Positions 6,648 through 10,745 of a stretch of 10,745 nucleotides of DNA are shown here, piece by piece. Below the pieces are notes generated by a model, which worked only from the letters and a program-made list of their open reading frames with translations, ran no database searches and was not told the DNA's origin. Numbering within the stretch: the stretch's first letter is position 1; every line of letters begins with the position of its first letter. The translations under genes were made by a program, and so were the position numbers. This DNA is from Rickettsiales bacterium (GTDB lineage Bacteria > Pseudomonadota > Alphaproteobacteria > Rickettsiales > UBA1997). The stretch spans positions 1-10,745 of the forward strand of contig JAITOR010000054.1 of NCBI GenBank assembly GCA_031289855.1, written 5' to 3'.

Positions 6648-8036
6648 TTAAAAATTCAATACAAATCCAAACATTCCAACTATTCCAGCATTTGTTTTTG
6701 AAGCATCACCTGCCGGCACATCAAAAGCAAATTGTGTAATTTCTAAATATGGAAAGAAAGATTTTGATATTTTATACTCAAAATTTATTGATTGTGCTGT
6801 ATATTTAAAAGAACCATTTTCCCAAGTATTATTAGGAATCCTATATTTCCCATCATATTTACTTGTGAACATGGTTCCAGCAATTGTAAGTGGTCCAAAC
6901 TCGTATCCAAAACCAATTGTAGTATAACTTCCTCGTTTACCGCTTCCTTTTTCTTGCAAAGATGCTCCCCAATCTCCAATTGAAGCCGCAAAAGACAATC
7001 CAAAGAATGAAACGATACCTCCATATTGAATTGATATTAAATCATTCAAATTAGATTCACAATCAACTGATCCTTCTGTATTCGTGATGCATATTTTATT
7101 TTGACTTTTTCCATATTGTCCTGTTACAGATAAAGAAAAACCAATTCCTTTCCATGTATCAGTATAAGCGCCACCAATCTCCACTACATTTTCGATATCA
7201 TTTTTATCCAAATTTGTTGATTTTCTACTTCCAGCACCTCTATTTCCAGTATCAGGTGTATAGCTTATGCCAAGTTGAACGCCATTTATTTCGGGACCAT
7301 AAAAGGATATCTTCAAAGCATTTTCCATGCCGTTAAAATCCAAAACATCTTCATAATTATTGGGGTTATATATATTGTGTTCATCATACAGATTTTCATA
7401 CTTATTTAAAAACATATATCCACATTTTTTTAATGTTATAAAATCGCAATTATAATTCACTGCCGTTCCGCCATGTCCCGTTGGATGTTGTGGAATTAGT
7501 ATATATCTTGCTCCATCTGTAATTGGTAAATTTATAAATTGTAAATATCTCCCTTTAATACCACCATTTTCGCTCCTAATGAGATTTCCAGCATCAACCT
7601 TTAACTTTGAACTTGCGCCTTTTACAGCACCAAATTCAACTTTTCCATAAACAGATTGAGTAAAAATATAAGCATCTTTTGCATCTACTGATTCACCAAA
7701 TGCGGCTTTTGTAGTGTTTGCATTTAAATCAATTACTGCACCATATTGCATGCCAAAATCATTTATTCCATTGACGGTTACATTTAACATTGAATCCAAT
7801 GCAAAATCTGGATGCCCGCTTTCTATAGTGCTTGCATGTTTATTTTCCAATCCTTTTGCCTTCAATACTCCATAAATGGCATCCTGTGTATTTCCCACAA
7901 TCATAGAATCAATGTAACCACCAAATTTTACTTGTGGTAATTGTGAAAATCCTAATGCTTGATAGGAGTGATTGCTACGAAATTCCTTAGCAAAAACACT
8001 ACTAATTGACAAAATAAAAAATAATATTTTTTTCAT
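6648..8036 (-). CDS. Outer-membrane porin
   Basis: A 462-residue protein with a Sec signal peptide: basic start MKK, hydrophobic ILFFILSISSVF, and probable LepB cleavage after Ala16 (VFA-K). The mature part opens with PQVKFGGYIDSM (34-45), like the first strand of alphaproteobacterial trimeric porins. It continues with alternating polar and hydrophobic strands rich in Gly, Tyr and Phe, and ends in Phe (GFVLNF), the usual BamA-recognised C-terminus. Length suits a 16-strand barrel. It would let small solutes diffuse through the outer membrane. The only four cysteines lie as two close pairs (197/205 and 316/326), probably in loops. It is the first gene of a two-gene unit with the permease. A weak promoter-like element is upstream and no Shine-Dalgarno site is visible. 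The general-porin call is secure, specificity is not. Confidence 0.87.
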   Translation of the reverse strand: MKKILFFILSISSVFAKEFRSNHSYQALGFSQLPQVKFGGYIDSMIVGNTQDAIYGVLKAKGLENKHASTIESGHPDFALDSMLNVTVNGINDFGMQYGAVIDLNANTTKAAFGESVDAKDAYIFTQSVYGKVEFGAVKGASSKLKVDAGNLIRSENGGIKGRYLQFINLPITDGARYILIPQHPTGHGGTAVNYNCDFITLKKCGYMFLNKYENLYDEHNIYNPNNYEDVLDFNGMENALKISFYGPEINGVQLGISYTPDTGNRGAGSRKSTNLDKNDIENVVEIGGAYTDTWKGIGFSLSVTGQYGKSQNKICITNTEGSVDCESNLNDLISIQYGGIVSFFGLSFAASIGDWGASLQEKGSGKRGSYTTIGFGYEFGPLTIAGTMFTSKYDGKYRIPNNTWENGSFKYTAQSINFEYKISKSFFPYLEITQFAFDVPAGDASKTNAGIVGMFGFVLNF

Positions 8037-8046
8037 ATTTACACTT

Positions 8047-8075
8047 ATAATATAAAAACAATGTAAAAAAGCAAA
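8047..8075 (-). promoter_or_regulatory. Weak candidate promoter of the porin gene
   Basis: On the - strand TTTGCT (8075-8070) precedes TATTAT (8052-8047) with a 17-base spacer. A transcript from here would carry a leader of about 4 bases. An overlapping TATAAG (8049-8044) is an alternative -10. AT-richness makes chance matches likely, so the call is tentative. Confidence 0.3.
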
Positions 8076-8100
8076 TTATTTATCATACATAAACTTTTTA

Positions 8101-8129
8101 TTGATTTTTTACTTTATTTGTTTTAAGAT
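8101..8129 (+). promoter_or_regulatory. Promoter-like element of virB4
   Basis: TTGATT (8101-8106), a 17-base spacer and TAAGAT (8124-8129, four of six matches) lie directly before the ATG at 8137, with seven bases between. The predicted start of transcription is about 8136. If this is right, the TTG at 8101 belongs to the -35 and cannot be the start codon. Confidence 0.4.
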
Positions 8130-8136
8130 TGTAAAT

Positions 8137-10527
8137 ATGAAATTTAGTGTAGATTTACCGCCAAAAGAAAAATATTATAAATGGGAAGCAAGTGAGTCAA
8201 TGTATATTCCCTATAAGTCCTTTTGGAATAACGAAACGATAGTTTTAAAGGATAATTCGTTTTTAAGGGTGATTAAAATTAGAGGCTTTTCCTTTGAAAC
8301 AGCCGATGATGAGGATGTGGACATTAAAAAAAATGCAAGAAATAACTTATTGAAAGGTATGGCTTCTGGAAATTTATTGATGTGGTTTCATACCATTAGA
8401 CGAAAAAGAGAGGCATTTCCAGGTGGAAGTTTTACAAATGTTTTTACAAAAAGATTAAATGACGAATGGAGAGAAAAATTTGATGGAAATAAATGTTTCG
8501 TAAATGAACATTTTGTAAGTTTAATTAGAAAAGAAGATACTGGTGGTATGGCAAAAATAGCGTCCCTTGTAATGGCCTTACAACGAAAAGCCGACCCAAA
8601 TGCCGAAGGTAGAAGCATGGAAGAATCCTATGGTGAATTAGAGGAATTGTCAAACAGAGTTTTAAATGGTCTCTCTAACTATGGAAGCGATGTGCTCGGC
8701 ATGAATGAAACCGATGAAGGTGTATTTAGCGAAGTGTTGTATTTCCTTGGAACTATTGTAAATTGCGGTTATGCTCAACAATATAGATACGTGTGTTATA
8801 ATTTGGATAGATATTTACCAATTGTGAGGTTATATTTTGGTTCAAAAAATTTTGAAGTTAAGTTACCATTTGAAACAAAAGTTGGTGGAATGGTGTCAGT
8901 TAAAGAGTATAGGCCCGCCACAAATGCTGGAATTTTGGATGGCTTTTTGACTTTACCATTTGAATTTGTTATTTCTCAGTCGTTTCAGTTTGTTAATAGA
9001 ATGATTGCCATTTCATCAATGCAACTTCAACAGAGAAGAATGATTCAAGCAGAAGATGTTGCGGTATCACAAATTGCTGAAATTGACCAAGCCCTTGATG
9101 CTGCAATGTCAGGAACCTTTGCATTCGGTAAACATCATTTAGCAGTAATGTGTTTAGACAATGATGTTAAGGGATGTGAAAATGCTCTATCAATGGTGGT
9201 GGTGGAGTTGTCAAATTCTGGTATCACGGGCATAAGAGAGAGAATGAATATGGAGGCGGTTTTTTGGGCACAATTGCCTGGCAATTATAATTATGTATGT
9301 CGTGCTTCTACAATCAATACTTTGAATCTCGCAGCTTTTGCCTCATTTCACAACTATCCAAGTGGAAAAATTGACAAAAATCATTGGGGACCATCTTGCA
9401 CCGTGTTAAATACAGTGTCAGGAACTCCTTATTTTTTTAATTTTCATGTCAGAGATGTGGGACATTCGATGGTTATTGGTCCAACTGGTGGTGGTAAAAC
9501 TGTAACAATGAATTTTCTTTGTGCCCAAGCACAAAAATTTAATTGTAGAATGTTTTTCTTTGATAAGGATAGAGGTGCTGAAATTTTTATAAGGGCAATT
9601 GGCGGAAAATACACAATCCTTGATGTGGCAAAGGAATCAGGCTTTAATCCATGTGCTTTGGCCGACACAAGTGAAAATAGAGCTTTTTTAAATGAATGGT
9701 TAACGGCACTTGTGACAAGCGGTGGAGAAACTGTTAGCGCAACTGATAAATCTAAAATAAACGAAGCAATTATCGGTAATTACAAACTTCCATTCAAAAA
9801 AAGACGATTAAGAAATATTGCTGCATTTATGGGTATGTCTGGACCTGGCACATTGGCTGGAAGATTAGAACAATGGCATAGTGATGGTTCTCATGCCAAA
9901 CTTTTTGATAATGAATCGGATATTATTGATTTCTATACTGGAAAGGCTTTTGGATTTGAAATGGCTGAAATTTTAAAGGATAAAGGAAGCATAGGTGTGG
10001 TTTTATTATATCTTTTTCATAGAATTAACTCATCACTTGATGGAACACCCACTATGATTATTCTTGATGAGGCTTGGGCTTTAATTGATAATCCTATTTT
10101 TGCACCAAAAATTAAAGACTGGTTGAAGGTTTTGAGAAAATTGAATGCATTCATTATTTTTGCTACACAGTCAGTAGAAGATGCTACAAAATCAAGCATT
10201 AGTGATACATTAGTACAACAAACGGCAACACAAATTTATTTACCAAATTTAAAAGCAACGGAGGTTTATAAAACGGCTTTTATGTTGTCGGAACGTGAAT
10301 TTCAGCTTGTTAAAACAACCGACCCTGGTTCACGATTTTTTTTATTGAAACAGGATAATGGTGGTGTGATTGCAAGGGTGAATTTAAGGGGCATGACGGA
10401 TGTTATTAATGTGCTATCTGGTAGAGCAGATACCGTGCTTTTGTTGGACGAAATTATTAAGGAAATTGGAAGCAATAAACCAGATGATTGGTTGCCAATA
10501 TTTTGGAAAAGGGTAAGATTGTTGTAG
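8137..10527 (+). CDS. virB4: Type IV secretion system ATPase VirB4
   Basis: VirB4 is the large ATPase at the inner-membrane base of type IV secretion systems, energising substrate transfer and pilus or channel assembly. From the ATG at 8137 the product has 796 residues, the normal size. The N-terminal domain (about 1-420) is the VirB4/CagE type that binds inner-membrane partners. The motor domain carries Walker A GPTGGGKT (448-455), an FDKDRGAE segment shortly after it (475-482), Walker B MIILDEAWAL (640-649) and the following FATQSVEDA (675-683), a characteristic VirB4 motif. All are intact, so it should be active. An in-frame TTG at 8101 would add 12 residues, but it coincides with a promoter-like -35 and is less likely. 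The gene stands alone: the divergent porin is upstream and a probable plsC is downstream, with no virB3 or virB6. This suggests a dispersed or extra copy, as known in Rickettsiales. Confidence 0.93.
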   Translation: MKFSVDLPPKEKYYKWEASESMYIPYKSFWNNETIVLKDNSFLRVIKIRGFSFETADDEDVDIKKNARNNLLKGMASGNLLMWFHTIRRKREAFPGGSFTNVFTKRLNDEWREKFDGNKCFVNEHFVSLIRKEDTGGMAKIASLVMALQRKADPNAEGRSMEESYGELEELSNRVLNGLSNYGSDVLGMNETDEGVFSEVLYFLGTIVNCGYAQQYRYVCYNLDRYLPIVRLYFGSKNFEVKLPFETKVGGMVSVKEYRPATNAGILDGFLTLPFEFVISQSFQFVNRMIAISSMQLQQRRMIQAEDVAVSQIAEIDQALDAAMSGTFAFGKHHLAVMCLDNDVKGCENALSMVVVELSNSGITGIRERMNMEAVFWAQLPGNYNYVCRASTINTLNLAAFASFHNYPSGKIDKNHWGPSCTVLNTVSGTPYFFNFHVRDVGHSMVIGPTGGGKTVTMNFLCAQAQKFNCRMFFFDKDRGAEIFIRAIGGKYTILDVAKESGFNPCALADTSENRAFLNEWLTALVTSGGETVSATDKSKINEAIIGNYKLPFKKRRLRNIAAFMGMSGPGTLAGRLEQWHSDGSHAKLFDNESDIIDFYTGKAFGFEMAEILKDKGSIGVVLLYLFHRINSSLDGTPTMIILDEAWALIDNPIFAPKIKDWLKVLRKLNAFIIFATQSVEDATKSSISDTLVQQTATQIYLPNLKATEVYKTAFMLSEREFQLVKTTDPGSRFFLLKQDNGGVIARVNLRGMTDVINVLSGRADTVLLLDEIIKEIGSNKPDDWLPIFWKRVRLL

Positions 10528-10551
10528 AAAAATAAATAAATTCAATTTGTG

Positions 10552-10580
10552 TTGATTTTATAAATAATATATATTATACT
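10552..10580 (+). promoter_or_regulatory. Promoter-like element of the plsC-like gene
   Basis: TTGATT (10552-10557), a 17-base spacer and TATACT (10575-10580, five of six matches) form a good sigma70-type pair. Six bases separate it from the ATG at 10587, so transcription would start at or next to the start codon. Confidence 0.5.
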
Positions 10581-10586
10581 ATCAGT

Positions 10587-10745
10587 ATGAGAAAAATTAT
10601 TATGTTTATTAGAAGTTGTTTATTTTCCGTATTGTCCTTTATAATAACGGCTCCTTGGAGTTTTCTTTTCTTGATATTTTTATTTCCAATTTCAAATAAA
10701 AAATACAAAAGTGATGCTTTTGCCACTACATGGGCGAGGGTTATA
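10587..10745 (+). CDS. Start of a probable 1-acyl-glycerol-3-phosphate acyltransferase (cut by window edge)
   Basis: An open frame runs from the ATG at 10587 to the end of the window, giving 53 residues without a stop. It has a short basic start (MRKIIMFIRS), a long hydrophobic stretch (about 11-35) and then a polar segment with KYKSDAFATTWARV. This is how many bacterial PlsC proteins begin: a membrane-associated N-terminus followed by a 'W-r' segment that leads up to the catalytic HX4D box. That box would lie beyond the edge, so the decisive residues cannot be seen. PlsC makes phosphatidic acid in phospholipid synthesis. A second in-frame ATG at 10602 is an alternative start. The spacing to virB4 (59 bases) and its own promoter-like element suggest separate transcription. 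Confidence 0.5.
   Translation, partial: MRKIIMFIRSCLFSVLSFIITAPWSFLFLIFLFPISNKKYKSDAFATTWARVI

Noticed and set aside
8101..8136. TTG at 8101 as the virB4 start, adding 12 residues
   Set aside because: The added residues are hydrophobic and unlike VirB4 N-termini, the TTG coincides with a promoter-like -35, and the ATG at 8137 gives a normal-length protein.
1..10745. CRISPR array, insertion sequence or toxin-antitoxin pair
   Set aside because: Both strands were read for regularly spaced repeats, transposase motifs with inverted ends and paired small genes; none was found.

Overview
This 10.7 kb stretch is AT-rich and densely coded on both strands. It looks chromosomal and most resembles a host-associated alphaproteobacterium of the Rickettsiales or a related order. 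The grounds are the base composition, a VirB4-type secretion ATPase standing alone, an alphaproteobacterial-style porin, a pilin-like protein beside secG and lepB, and very short gaps between genes. The taxonomic placement is inference. The porin, SecG, LepB and VirB4 do show a Gram-negative envelope directly.

Layout. (1) Positions 2-181, + strand: the 3' end of an unrecognised gene. It is followed by a 304-base AT-rich gap holding a 14-bp tandem repeat and a terminator hairpin shared with the facing operon. (2) Positions 486-2292, - strand: a tight operon of a pilin-like protein, secG and lepB. (3) Positions 2409-2485, + strand: tRNA-Arg(UCU). (4) Positions 2535-4268, - strand: a half-size ABC exporter. 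(5) Positions 4504-5895, + strand: a phosphomannomutase/phosphoglucomutase, divergent from the exporter. (6) Positions 5900-8036, - strand: a porin followed one base later by an ABC-2-type permease; this pair ends 4 bases from the end of the mutase gene. (7) Positions 8137-10527, + strand: virB4, divergent from the porin. (8) Position 10587 to the edge, + strand: the start of a probable plsC acyltransferase.

The common theme is the cell envelope. SecG and LepB move and mature exported proteins, and the pilin-like protein and the porin need that route. The mutase supplies sugar-1-phosphates for surface glycans. PlsC makes phospholipid, the ABC proteins move substrates across the inner membrane, and VirB4 powers a type IV secretion system whose other parts are outside the window.

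No undescribed multi-gene system is evident. The most interesting signals are promoter-like elements placed so that transcription would begin at, or one base before, the start codon of several first genes, although a clear Shine-Dalgarno site exists inside an operon. Next are the pilin-like protein with an atypical cleavage site and a competing lipobox-like motif, the solitary virB4, and a permease without a visible ATPase coupled to a porin.
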